A DNA stretch of 64,000 nt from Cercozoa sp. M6MM (Eukaryota; Endomyxa: Ascetosporea). Position numbers and translations under genes: made by a program. The notes under the pieces are model-generated. The model was not told where the DNA came from, did no database searches, and saw nothing but the letters and a program-made list of their open reading frames with translations. The stretch lies in the NCBI GenBank assembly GCA_040357565.1, contig JBDODJ010000016.1. The stretch is one strand, 5' to 3'. This document shows positions 1-15,312 of the stretch, piece by piece (position 1 is the first letter of the stretch; each line of letters starts with the position of its first letter).

Positions 1-1680
1 ACAGCTCGTCGCTTTCGCGTGCTGTCCGCACACCCACACATGCATGCATGCATGTCACTGACCCCTCTATTACCCCCTGCCCCCCATACCCAGGTGAGGC
101 GAGGCGCGCATCTGGCGCCACTCGGCGTCGTGGCACAGCAGCAGCGACAGCGTGCGGAACAAGTGCGTCAGCGTGCCACACAGTGCCTGTTCCGACGTCA
201 CCTTGGACCGACTGTCCTGACACTGAGTGCACACATACATATACCCCGTGTATACCTGGACGTACATTTGGGCGTACAATAGGACAGCATGGTACCTGGG
301 CAGGATCGTAGCCATAGCCGGCACAGCAGTCGGAGTCGACGGTGTCAGCAGTCTTGGCGGCAGGAGTGTCGACTTGCTCTGGCACAAAGGCCGCCTGCAG
401 CGATGGGTGCAGGTACCGCGCTGGCGTGCCTTGGCACAGACACACGTCGACGTCGGCCACCGTGCTGCGTAGGTTGTCTGCAAGCGGTAAACAGATAGGA
501 GTAGGGAGGTAGGCAGAAAGGGATAGGGAGATAGGTAGGCAGGGAGGGAGGTAGGCAGGAAGGTAGGCAGGAAGGTAGGCAGGAAGGTAGGTACGCAGGG
601 AGGTAGGTAGGTAGGTAGGAAAGTAGGTAGGTAGGGAGGTAGGGAGGGAGGGAGGGAGGTAGGTAGGTAGGGAGGTAGGTAGGGTAGTACCTGGACGAAA
701 GGAAGCACGCGCGGTGCGGCATCGCTGCACGGCCACACGTCGTAGCAGTTGCTGCGTCGTCACGTTCACGTACTGCGCCAGCACACGCACTGCGCCGCCT
801 GACAGCAAAGGGTTGTAGGGGTAGCACAGGTTCCAGGGGGTAACATGGGCTGACAAGAGGTACCAGCCAGCACGGCGCGATTCGGAGCAAAGTGCGCCAG
901 CAGCGTCACAATGCGCAGCGGCACCCAGATGCGTCCCTGTTCGGCTGCCTCGGTGGGCGAGGCACTCTCAAGGGCGCCTCCAATGTACCGTTCCACCAGT
1001 GCCTCCAGGATCTGTCGCGGTGTGTGTGCACACTGCCGAAACGGGTAAGGACGTGGATAGGGCATACGGCATAAAGCTTGAATATGAAGCACGGAACAAA
1101 GAGTACCTGGAGACGTTGTGCTTGTGCTGTTGCACGTGATTCGCCCAGTTGCAGGTGTGTCTACGACACAGGGCAACACACTCGGAACAAGCACACACAG
1201 GAGAACAAAGCAGTACCTCAACAATGTGCTGTCGCAGCAGTCGCTCGAACTTGTGCCACGCAGCGTCGGTGCCGTGGGGAGCTTGCTGTGCCTAAGTGTG
1301 CACGCAGTAACTGCATTTAAATCGTGCAAGCGAACATGCAAAATACCTCCTGCCAGGCCTGCGTCAGTGCCGGCGTCAACACAAAGTTGCCGTTCAGCTG
1401 GATCGTTCTAGCACGCGGCAGCGCCTCCTGCGTGCAGACACACAAGTCCTTTGTGTTGCATACGAGTGAAATGTGCGTTAATGTGAATCTACCTCGTCGA
1501 TGAGAGCGCCGTACAACACAGACCATCTCTGATTGTCCTCCTGCATATGCAAAGTGATATCTAGGGCTCCAAGACAGCGGCAGAGGCAGAGACACAGGAA
1601 ACCTCTTTCTTAGTTGAGGCGGGTGTCTCTTCTTCCGCCTTTCGTGAGCTCGGCCAGCGCAGGCGCTGGAAGAAACTCAT
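1..1680 (-). CDS. Uncharacterised helical protein, N-terminal part (runs off window)
   Basis: I do not recognise this protein. A start is plausible at 1680 (MSFFQRLRW...), with an in-frame ATG also at 1773. Downstream exons read clearly on the minus strand with GT-AG borders: near 1494-1541 (EDNQRWSVLYGALIDE), 1347-1430 (contains NGNFVLTPALTQAWQE), 860-1020 (ILEALVERYIGGALESA, then IWVPLRIVTLLAHFAPNRA), 690-800 (NPLLSGGAVRVLAQYVNVTT), 300-480 and 100-215. The composition is leucine/alanine rich with amphipathic helices, like an alpha-solenoid or trafficking scaffold, but no domain signature is visible. The gene continues beyond position 1. One intron (about 496-688) is made almost wholly of GGTA/GGGA repeats. 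Exon borders are approximate. Confidence 0.55.
496..688. repeat. GGTA/GGGA tetranucleotide array in an intron
   Basis: About 190 bp of tggtagg-, gaggtagg- and gcagg-type units. On the coding (minus) strand this is a CCTA/CCTC pyrimidine-rich stretch lying inside an intron of the leftmost gene, so it lengthens the polypyrimidine tract. Similar arrays recur at 48660-48740 and 53650-53765. Confidence 0.85.
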
Positions 1681-2001
1681 GCCTCCACGCTGCCGCTCGG
1701 CCACACTGGGACGAAAACTACAACTGCAATCAACAAAACTCCCTGTGTTTTCGTTCCAAGTCGTGCGGCCCACCCCTCACACTGTGCTATTAGCACACGT
1801 GTGCAGCCTTTTCTTTACTGTGCTCACTACTAACCCGCCCCCTTAATATAAAGTAGTAAAAATGAAATTCGATCTTCTGCCGGCACTCTGACTGGAAGTA
1901 GGGAGGGAAGTTCTAATGTCGACGGCAACTCAGGCTGGAGGGATGATGTAAGTCCGTAAAACTACTCTAGATACTTCAGTTTTACTGGCCGGGAACTCAA
2001 T
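1681..2001. other. Intergenic region between two tandem minus-strand genes
   Basis: This 321-bp stretch lies between the 3' end of the cyclase gene and the start of the leftmost gene. It may include the 5' UTR and promoter of the latter. An AT-rich TATA-like block lies at about 1843-1862. No coding exon is visible apart from the possible upstream start at 1773. Confidence 0.5.
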
Positions 2002-6433
<4,432 letters not shown>

Positions 6434-7516
6434 GCTGCACAGACGCCGAAATACAAAGACACCCAACGATATGTCAGAAACCGGATGAACATCGTACCCC
6501 AAAAATAAATTATTCAAGTGTGCTCAGAGTGCAGCACAGACGGGCAAGACCCTGAGCTCGTGCCGAGACGTTCCCGAGCGTCCACACACCTGAGGGCCTC
6601 AGTGACACACCTGTAACAACCGGCCAGAGACAGTGAGTCGGGTGGTCCGTTCTTTTTCACTGCTTTGATCGGTTATGACTTCCGAACTTTTTTGAGGCGT
6701 GGGTGGAGCTTTTTGAGCGCCCATGTGATTTTTACTTTGGGCCCGCGTGCATCATTCGCCTGAAGCAGTTTAGGCACAACTGTATAAGCTAAACGAAATA
6801 CAGATAACTCTGGTGGCAAGCAACGACTTCCATGGTGCTGCCCGTGACAGCGATCGATGTCGCGCGACATCACGTGCGGTGCTGAGACCGGTCACTGCCA
6901 CGGTGCCGCATGTGCGAACGTCTGCAACCAGATAACGTGGTGTGTTTGCCGATCATATTTGTGGACGAGTGCAGCCTCGGCGGTGCGCCAGAAAAATTGA
7001 AGAAAACTAAGTTTACTTCAATCCGGTCAAGCTGAGACTGCGTCGCGTTGTTGCACAATGAATGATGTCGCAAACCACGCGACAGCTAGCAGGGACAAAC
7101 GAATTAAAGTGTCTGGCAACCTTTCTTTACATGATTTTCGTTGTAGCATCTGTTCCCAAGCGAAACCACATCCCAGGTGTCCACTGCCACACTCCGCCTC
7201 CATGGTCTAATAAATAAGGCACTCTCGCGAGAGCACTCCGATTCGTCAAACGCGCCATGAACCTGCGGTGTAGGTTCTTGCACCTAACTCATATCGTGTT
7301 GGATATTTCCTCGGCGGTCTAAGGTTGTCGGTTTGCACCTCACCCCACATTAGCATTACGAGGATGACAATTTGCTTGTGTCCGTGTTCTTGATACACTT
7401 TAATGAAAATGGTTCTGAGCTGCTCTTGTGCGTTGCGTACATTTCGTGTGCCTTGCCTGTGTGCATGACTGCTCGCTGCCATGCCAGTTTGATTCCGCAT
7501 TTAATTCCCGAGCTCT
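6434..7516. other. Intergenic region upstream of the cyclase gene
   Basis: This 1.1 kb region separates the cyclase start from the 3' end of the small coiled-coil gene. It contains no exon set I can support. Short open frames exist (for example 6909-7034 plus and 7246-7500 minus), but none shows a domain. The palindrome at 7222-7233 is the only clear motif. It should contain the cyclase promoter and 5' UTR. Confidence 0.5.
7222..7233. promoter_or_regulatory. CTCTCGCGAGAG palindrome
   Basis: A perfect 12-bp palindrome containing TCTCGCGAGA, the motif called the CGCG box in animal promoters. It lies about 790 bp upstream of the cyclase ATG and about 280 bp downstream of the coiled-coil gene stop. 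Function here is inferred only from motif likeness. Confidence 0.35.
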
Positions 7517-7916
7517 CTAACTAGAAGCCGTTGGGGCGTACTGAGGATTGAACGGAGGCGGCTGGTACATTCCCTGTGGTTTCGGCTGCTGATGCTGCTG
7601 CACAATCTGCTGCGGGTATTGCGTCTGGAATGGCGTGAGTTGCTGGACTTGCAACCTGTGCACAGAATGTTGACACGATGTTTCCCCTCCCTTAGGATCA
7701 AAGCTACCGCAAATGTTGGAGTTGCGATTCCTGATGCGCCATGTGTTGCTCTTGCTGCCGCACTTGCTGTTGTAACCGATCACGCTCTTGTCGCAGATTT
7801 TGCAGCTCGCGGTTGTTTCGATGCCGTCCAAATACTGACAACAACTTCAGTTTTGCCCCCCTTACCTTTAATTTCAACGTACCGCAAACGACCGACACAA
7901 CAATGATAGTGGCCAT
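7517..7916 (-). CDS. Small coiled-coil, proline/glutamine-rich protein
   Basis: Three exons (7883-7916, 7708-7834, 7517-7655) splice in frame to 99 residues plus a TAG stop. The protein starts MATIIVVSVVC, a short hydrophobic segment, then has a charged coiled coil of about 40 residues (NRELQNLRQERDRLQQQVRQ and QEQHMAHQESQLQHLRLQVQ) and a P/Q/Y-rich tail with QPPPFNPQYAPTASS at the end. The hydrophobic start could be a weak membrane anchor but is short; an upstream in-frame exon cannot be excluded. It shares a 397-bp divergent upstream region with the G-alpha gene. I do not recognise a family. Splice phases agree at both introns (GTACG...TCAG and GTAGC...ACAG), which supports the model. Confidence 0.65.
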
Positions 7917-8313
7917 GACGAAAAACCCACCGAAAAATCTGCCTCATAACATATCTTTAATGTCTCGAAAAACTCAAAACGATCGCTTGCACAAAAGGAA
8001 TTTACACTGCTAGAAACGCCGACATGTGCAAAGTTAGAACGCCCGCAGGTGCCCACGCTCAAAAATCTATACGTAGAGTGCGATTGCAACAATGCCGAAA
8101 ACGCCTGGCTACAGTAGCGAATCCCCTTAAAAGATAAGATACTACGATTTGCACATTCACCGACAGCCGACACTGAGCAGTAGCCCGTCAAGTGGTACAG
8201 TACACTCACTGTACTTGTACAGTGCAGGAATAATAACAAATTCGATACTGCAAAGAGTACCTACTTTTGATACCCTCTGGTCTTTGGAGCGAGGTCCGGA
8301 GGTGACACGTTCG
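7917..8313. other. Divergent promoter region
   Basis: It lies between the starts of the coiled-coil gene (minus) and the G-alpha gene (plus). No coding exon or convincing core promoter motif was seen. Confidence 0.5.
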
Positions 8314-10014
8314 ATGGGTGTTTGCGCTTCGCAAACTGCATTCAAAGAGAACAACGTACAGTAGGTTTGTTGCTTGTGCCCCTGACCGTGGTCAGCCTTT
8401 GATCTGCGCACAAAAAACACTGACAGGGTTTGGTGTGGTATAGCGTGAGGTAGCGGCCACGCGCACCGAGAAGCTACTGCTTCTTGGCACGAGTAATTTA
8501 CACCACTGCTTCCTCGACTTGTCCTCACAACAGTGCACTTATTTCGTTCTACCCCTGGTGGCAGGTGAATCAGGCAAGTCGACACTGTTGAAGCAGATGA
8601 TTTCCCTGTACGGCGAGGGTTTCTCCGATGAGGATCGCAGACAGTACGTGCATGTCATCTACGGCAACGCTATCGAGGTGCACCTCACCGTGGCAACTGC
8701 GCTGTGTTGATACAAGATAAGAACTTGGTCTGAGAAGAGCATGCTTGAGCTGCTGGCGCAGACCAAAAAGCTGCGCGATGAGTTGGGTATGTAATGCACA
8801 ACAAATATCGTGTGCCCCTCATTACCGTTATGTGTGCTGCCGGAATAGAACCTCAGGGCGAGAGCACAGTGGTGTCAGAGGCCAAGGCAACATTGCAAAA
8901 CGTTATCGCAGCCACCACCGCACAAGCTTTTGCCGACATTGATCAATCCGAGAAGGAAGCTGTATGAACATCATGCACCCTTTTGTGCTTGGGCGGAGTT
9001 GCACTTTGTCGATCCTTGCTGCCTTCAGGTAGCCAAAGCAATCCGCATACTCTGGGGTGACGAGGGCGTGCAAACGGTGTACGAGCACCGCAGTGAGTTT
9101 CAGCTGGTGGACTCGGCCAAGTACTACTTCGAGAACATGGATCGCATCGTGCAGCCCACCTATGTGCCCACCATGCAGGTAGTTCTACTGAACATTTTTG
9201 ACCCGCGTATCTATATCGAACTGCAGGATGTTCAGCGTGCGCGCACGCGTACGACAGGCTTTGGGGAAACACGGATGCACGCGAACAACACCGATTTCGT
9301 TTTGATCGACGTCGGCGGTCTGCGCAGCGAACGCAAGCGGTTTCCTTTCCATAATTCCACTTCACCTGTTGTATCTGGTTACTTTATCTTGCATGACAGT
9401 GGATCCACTGCTTTCAGAATGTTGCGACTGTGATTTTTGTGGCTGCTATCAGCGAGTATGACCAAATGCTGTTCGAGGATGAGAAAGCCAACAGACTACA
9501 TGAGGTAGTGGCTGTTTCGTCCCTCGAAGCATCTGCTCTATATGCAGCAGGCGTTGCATGTTTTCGACGAGGTCAGCAACTCGCGTTGGTTTCGCAACGC
9601 CACGTTGGTTCTGTTCCTCAACAAGCGCGACTTGTTCGAGGAGAAGATCAAGAGGATACCGCTCACGGTGTGCTTTCCCGAGTTCCCTGGTACGAATACG
9701 CCGACCATTTTTCTTTGTTTGTAAAGTATGCCACTTTCAGTTGTGTAACGGTATAAATGTATCCAGGACCACAACTTGAGTACAATCCGGCAGTGCAGTA
9801 CATACAGCAGCGATTTGAAGCACTGCACCAGGACAAGGTGTTGCTCATTTGTAGATTACGTTAGATTAAACCTTTCCTGAACTATTTGGTGTAGAGCAAG
9901 GCCATTTACACGCACGTAATGTGCGCGCTCGACACCGCCGATGCAGACTTGGCTCGGACATACCGTGCTTTTCTACCGGCATACCGCGAACTCTCCACTT
10001 GCCCGCTGCTCTAG
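8314..10014 (+). CDS. Heterotrimeric G-protein alpha subunit with switch II Gln replaced by Leu
   Basis: Membrane-bound GTP-binding switch acting with G-protein-coupled receptors and effectors such as adenylate cyclase. It starts MGVCAS, giving Gly2 and Cys4 for N-myristoylation and palmitoylation. Later exons give the P-loop [16 protein letters not shown] (family usually GAGESGKS), helical domain, switch I with its catalytic Arg ([11 protein letters not shown]), switch [28 protein letters not shown], the G4 motif [12 protein letters not shown], the G5 motif CALDT, and the C-terminus TCPLL with Cys at -4, the pertussis-toxin position of Gi types. The Leu codon (9321-9323) replaces the Gln that activates water for GTP hydrolysis; in animal proteins this change gives a constitutively active form. 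The N-terminal helix looks short, so a mini-exon between 8356 and 8440 may be missed. The intron at 9341-9400 cannot be removed by a GT-AG event without a frameshift. Confidence 0.9.
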
Positions 10015-10178
10015 CTGGACGGTTCCGTCACGCTTAGTTGGGCGCCGCGTTTGGCTGAACTTACGTTAGTAGATCGTTCAGTGTTACAGACTGACTCACG
10101 TCAGAAACCCACGTTTCAATTTCTCAGCCTTAGGTTTTTCCGTTCATTTGGGGTTCGGTTGCTTATCATTACGCTGTA

Positions 10179-10298
10179 AGTACGGTTGACTATCGTTAAG
10201 CCCTTCTAAGTACGGTTGACTATCGTTAGGCCCTTCTAAGTACGGTTGACTATCGTTACGTCCTTCTAAGTACGGTTGACTATCGTTACGCCCACGTA
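10179..10298. repeat. Four tandem 30-bp repeats
   Basis: Four adjacent copies start at 10179, 10209, 10239 and 10269. Each begins with the same 20 bases (agtacggttgactatcgtta) and ends with a variable part close to RGCCCTTCTA. They lie between the G-alpha stop and element A. Confidence 0.95.
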
Positions 10299-10304
10299 TG
10301 TTAA

Positions 10305-11323
10305 TGTGAGATTGTCAATTTTAGTGAAGGCAACGATTAAGTAAGAATGTAAGGTCGTTTAATTTAGTGTTCGTTCGACGTCTCAAAAACCGAAAGATAA
10401 CCGAAGAGAGAAGGTTACCCCAAGGTAGGGCCGTCGTTACAGTTTAAAGTGTTGAGAGGCTTGTTCGTTGATAAACAAACGAAAACCCTCTTGCCTGCTC
10501 AAGATAGAGCAAGTCAGTTGCTTTGGTCACAGCAGCACCACAGGCGCATGGCTGGACCAACAGTACGGTCTTTTCGCGCCATGTACCCTCGTTCTATGAG
10601 GTAGCCAAGTGCGAGCTTGCCGAGCACACGTATGCTTGTGTCTTCCTGGAGCTTGCGTGTCGGTACCTGTGTGTCAACAAGCACGGTATCATTTGAGGTA
10701 CCTGGTATTGGAAAGAGGGCCTTTTTCCCTTCTTGCAGCAGTTTCGAGCTGCCACCAAACACAAGGTATGCCAAGCTAGGCAGCACTCAATTGCTAGGTT
10801 ACCAGCTCTCAACCTTAGCAAAACACTTCAATTCTAATTTGGCATGACTGATAGTTGTTCCACGCGGAGCGGGCGGTCAGCCGAGTAGGTTGTTTGTTAC
10901 GAAACGGTATTTTCCATCCGGCCGCCAGTCAGATCTGTCTGAGTTCTGGTGTTCCGCGCGGAAGAAAGCTATTCATTAAGCACTTTGAGAAGTGTGGTGT
11001 ATTGTGTTTGTCTGACTGAGCCCGAAAGAGCAAGACTTTGCTCCTTTCCTGAAAAGGCTCTCTACTCACCAGCACAGAGAGCCTTTCTTTTTCTCCTTAC
11101 GTCCCTCCTTCTCCTTCCTTCCTTCTTCTGACTGCCGGGCCTCTCTTCCTTCCCGACCAGCTACTTCCTGTACTTTGCCGACCCTATCTTGGGGTAACTA
11201 CATCACTACATCTACTGACTCAATTCTTCTCCGCATCGATTCCATTTGTTTCTTTAGCCTTTTTCCTGGCATAGTCCTCTTTTGCACTCCCAAAGCCTCA
11301 ATTTCTGAAAGGCTGCGGTAACA
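10305..11323 (+). mobile_element. Dispersed repeat element A
   Basis: About 1 kb with high similarity to the reverse complement of element B (19011-20309). Matching blocks are: 10305-10326 to 19536-19557; 10362-10896 to 19011-19391 (A has about 140 bp here that B lacks); and 10893-11323 to 19767-20309. The block order differs as a circular permutation. A lacks two segments present in B that have exact intron borders (junctions after 11014 and after 11072). The minus strand of the A-only part is open (contains RVLGKLALGYLIERGYMARK) but no transposase or reverse transcriptase is recognisable. No terminal repeats or target duplication could be fixed by eye, so the class is unknown. Its right end lies about 30 bp from the 3' end of the F-box-like gene. 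Confidence 0.75.
11053..11086 (+). other. Perfect 11-bp stem hairpin in element A
   Basis: AAAGGCTCTCT pairs perfectly with AGAGAGCCTTT across a 12-nt loop. Two smaller inverted repeats sit just upstream (GAGCAA...TTGCTC and CCTTT...AAAGG). In B the same arms are kept but the loop is interrupted by the 65-bp intron-like insert, so removing that insert would restore the hairpin in RNA. Confidence 0.7.
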
Positions 11324-11353
11324 TGTTTGATGTTGATAGCTATGCTAGTCGGT

Positions 11354-13892
11354 TTAGCTATCGTACTCCTCGTCGCTTTTCTCGTCATGCTCATCGACGA
11401 CCTGAGCTTCGGCACGTTGCGCCTTCTCCTGAATTACCTCGCGCGTCATTGCGGCCTAGCAACACAAGACAACAAAAAGACAGTACACGGAGAGTGCACA
11501 AAAAACCACACACAAACTGTCACAAAAACGCGAGGCACCTTGAGATGTGCGTGCACGTGCTCGTATACAACGAGAGCATCCTCGTGTCGCTGTTTCTGCA
11601 CGAGCATATCACCGAGTCCTTCGCTCAGAGTGAGCGAGCCCTTCTCGCTGCAAGAACATGTCGTAACTAGGGCATGGCAACACACGCCGGTACTGCACAC
11701 AGAAAGCGTACTGGGCGGCGTCGTAGAGTGGAACGTCGTCCGTACTGTACACGAGAGTGAGACGGCTGCACGGCACAGGAGTAACAGAGAATAGAACACG
11801 TGACAATGCTCTTTTAGAGCTCAGTACCTTTCAGTGGCGGTAAGGACATCTGCATCAGCGGTGAGGTACACGATGTAGGGTCCACACAGCTTGAACTGGT
11901 CCAGGAGCTGGGCCACCTGTCTCAGAAAGTAACAATGAGCACGACACCACAACGTCACTCAAAGGGATGCGGTTACAGCATCGCGCGCAGCCACATGCGT
12001 CGGGTCGTGCACATTGTCGAACACGCTGAGCACCTCGGACGGCAGCTGAGCCAAGAAAGAGCCGGCGTGCCGGTTGAACTCAGCCTCGTCTTCCGTCTGC
12101 ACAGTGCACACAGTGCACACACGGCGAACAACGTTGTAAACAGCACACAATGTATAGTACGTGTTGCGAAGCGAGACCAAGTTGCGTGCAAAGACGCATC
12201 AGACGAGAGAACGTGTCGGACACCTGCAAACAAAACCAGTAGATTCGAAACGACATAACGGTCGGAAAGTACATGCTGCTGTTCAAGCGCAAAGTCGCGG
12301 TCGATCTTGCGAACCTCGTCAACCATGGCCTCAATATCGTTCAGCGTTGTCACTGCGCAGAGTCACAAGGTACACACATTGTATTTTTTCGACGATAAGG
12401 CATCGTACCATCCGGACGCTCAACAACGAGTTCATTCAGCACCAAAGAGTGAGCCTACACATCTCAGATGGAACAGAAACAAACCCAGTGCAGTATTGCT
12501 GTACTTGCGAGGTGCGGCATAAATGTCGCAGCATCACGCGCAACAGACTGACTCCCACTTGCGACAGTGAGCTGCAAACCCAGTCATGGAATGCTCTTCC
12601 GAAACACACCGAAAAAAGAAAAGGCACACGCCACGCACGTCCAGGTGCGCAATCTCGCCTTCCTCCGTCCTTCAATTTGCGCATATAAGCTAAAGCAAAA
12701 AGATGACGCATATGAGTACAGTTGCACGTCCATGTGTCTCGCCATGATGCACAACTACAATGCCTCAAGAGAGGGCGTACACTGACATTGCACAAAAACA
12801 AGAACACAACAACCAACCGATCCGAGAGCAAATGTCTGCGCCGATGCCGTCGGGCGCAGCTGGAGTGGCGGCGTGCGCACCCTAAATCAGACAGTGGTAC
12901 CATGCTACACAACATAAGAGCCGAGTACGTCTGGACGCCGGCATCTTCGTCCGCGCGGAAGCCCAGAATAAACGCCGACGGCGCGTTACGCACTTCCTCT
13001 TGGTCTGAGGTGAAGACCATCAAGAGATGCAATGTTTTAGAAATACGTGTAGTGTACCATCAGCACGGAGAGCAACAGTCACCGCGCTAACCCCTGCAGT
13101 CCAATCGATGTGCACACTCATCGGTATGCGTAGAGTTAGGACGCAACGGTACAGGAAAGAGGGGCACGCAGGCTGAGTCGAAGCGGGCCAAAGCGTTGCT
13201 GGCCACCCTCTAAACACAGTGAAGTCCAGTCAAGCTCCTGCGACATCCCTGAAGGAACTGCCTTACCCTCCGACTCGGTGGCCGCGCAGCGCCAGAAACG
13301 ACGCGTGTCTGGCGACCGCAGCGCTTGGTGCAACACTTCGTCCGACTCGTTTTCACTGTGCACACGCATGCAAGCGTAAGACTCGGTGTGTACCACCACA
13401 GAACACTTATACAAGAAGACGGCGTCGGCAAGTGACGCAGTCCCGCGCTCGTTCAGTCGCTTGGCGTCGGCGTATACTCGCATAGCCTCGCCGGGCTGTG
13501 TGTTTTAACGACTCAACGGTCCAACAACGATACAAAAAGAATGGAACCGCGGTACCGTGCAAATGAGTGACTCGTGCTGAAGGGCTTCAAGCGGAATCAC
13601 AAAGGCACAGTTCTGTCCAAAAGATCGCAAATATGGGCACACCGGACGCAGAGTGAGATCGTCAATCTACGCTCGTGAACTGCGCATGCAGACGCCGCAG
13701 CCACAGAGAGGCGTCCAAAGCGGCCACGCACAGAGGACGGCACGTCTGGGCCGCGTGCGCGATCGACTCTATCAGAAGAAAGAACAGGCGCAGTAAAGAT
13801 CACACGTGCTGTTCAAGTACTCTACCATCGTCGCAAAGCAGCAACACGCGCTCCAGCAGCGCTGGCGTCTCAAGAACCGTGCGCAGCGCCAT
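11354..13892 (-). CDS. F-box-like protein, otherwise unrecognised
   Basis: The start at 13892 reads MALRTVLETPALLERVLLLC and splices at phase 0 into SIAHAAQTCRPLCVAALDAS then LWLRRLHAQF. This matches the F-box pattern (LL..VL...., then C+.L..., then LW..L), suggesting an SCF ubiquitin ligase substrate receptor. Later exons include VCPYLRSFGQNCAFVIPLEA (about 13560-13650), KRLNERGTASLADAVFLYKC (about 13400-13470), LLDQFKLCGPYIVYLTADAD (about 11830-11925), and a helical hairpin LTLSEGLGDMLVQKQRHEDA followed by LVVYEHVHAHLK. The last exon ends in a charged tail (VVDEHDEKSDEEYDS) with a TAA stop at 11354. I could not assign the middle or C-terminal domain; some exon borders are approximate. The F-box reading is a pattern match by eye. 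Confidence 0.5.
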
Positions 13893-14210
13893 CTTTGAGC
13901 TCTAATCACTGACCACGGCAGCCTGCAGCCTGCAAATATTGAAACAGTTTTTGTTCTTCTGTAGCCAATACTGCTGTGACAAACTTTCCAGCGCAAAATA
14001 CACTTTGCATGTAGCTGTGGTTGTGGTCGAGCTTAGAAAAAGTAAGGAGTTGTTGCCTGCCTGCACCAGAACCACTTTGATGCGGCGTGAGTGCGGGCGG
14101 TAGACACGGCCATGCTCTTGTGACCCACCCCAGGCTGGTGCAGGGGAACTACATAGTTGGTTTCCAAGACTCAACTAACTAACGAGTGCAGCCGTTCAAA
14201 TCGAAGTCAC
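13893..14210. other. Intergenic region
   Basis: 318 bp between the F-box-like gene start and the stop of the next minus-strand gene. I see no supported exon or motif. Confidence 0.5.
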
Positions 14211-15217
14211 CTAAATTCCGTAGGCACCGCCATGCTCGTCGCCAAAGGCACCGCCGAACTCAGACTCGGCAGGAGGCTGCGTCTGCTGTTGATCCTCTTG
14301 CGGCACTGACGGCGCCTCCCTACACAGACGGGAAGAAAAATACGTCTACCATGTGCGCAATATAGAAGTGAGAGGTTCGCTGAGGTACGGGGCAGGCTGC
14401 ACAACATCAATTTCGCCAAACGAATTGGCCGCGTCGTTCTGGCCGAAAGCGTCGCTGTAGGCAGCGCCCGAGTCTTCGCCATAGGCGGCCTCACCATAGG
14501 CACCTTGCACGTCACTCGCGTCCAAGTCGCCCACGCTAAACGGGCTATCCTGCTGGTCGAAGGCGTTATCCTGTGATAGACAAAAATATAGCGACATTGC
14601 ACGTGCACAGAAAGCAGCTGCCGTACCGACGCGAGCGGCTTTGCGTTCTGCTGGCCGAAAGACGACTTTCTCTCCTGTGTTGGTACAGACATGAGGATGA
14701 AAAAACGGCACTTTGCCTCACAAAAAAGGTACCAAAGCAGGCGGTGTGTAAGAAGAGCGTGCATCTTCGATGTCACCTGACCCGATGGCGCCTTCCATCC
14801 CAGAGTCCTCGCCGAACACTCCCTCTGTTCAACATGTTCTCAAAATGAGAGCACACAAACAGATACTCTATCTAGGAGCACACACGTATCTACAACAAGC
14901 ATACCTCTGCCATCGACAGAGGCCTTGGGACGGTGCGGCGCGTACAGGAAGGACAACGTCAAAGTCACCAAATAGGCCAGGTAAAACACACTGCCGGCGT
15001 CCAGCAATGTCACCGTTACGAAGTGTCCCTTCTCACACCGCAACGACGCACCTGGCGGTGTGTACTGTCCCAGCAACTTGTCTTTCTTGCAGAACTTGCT
15101 GCCACCTGCAACAACTCTTGCGATGCCCTTTCTTCAAACTTTCAAAAGCACAGCGAATACCATCGACCATGGACGCATCTTGAATCATCAGGTAAAAGTA
15201 GAAGCCCGACAGAGCGA

Positions 15218-15312
<95 letters not shown>

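Noticed and set aside
70-738. Long minus-strand frame with PTYLPTYLP repeats
   Set aside because: The repeat is translation through the GGTA/GGGA intron array; true exons lie on either side in other frames.
6909-7034. 41-codon plus-strand frame with VCLPIIFVDECSLGG
   Set aside because: Looks a little like a Walker B segment, but there is no P-loop, no splice context and no extension on either side.
6434-7500. A myosin motor upstream of the TH1 domain
   Set aside because: No motor motifs (P-loop GESGAGKT, switch regions) are present in the region, so the gene is not a class I myosin.
7246-7500. 84-codon minus-strand frame
   Set aside because: No domain, no clear splice borders and atypical composition; it may be chance or an old repeat remnant.
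10179-10298. CRISPR-like array
   Set aside because: Repeats are head-to-tail with 10-bp variable ends, not spacer-sized, and the sequence is eukaryotic.
13005-13120. Beta-propeller blade reading (DWTAGVSAVTVALRADGTLHV) in the F-box-like gene
   Set aside because: The reading spans an acceptor site (TGGACTGCAG); only a short middle part is exon, so propeller evidence disappears.
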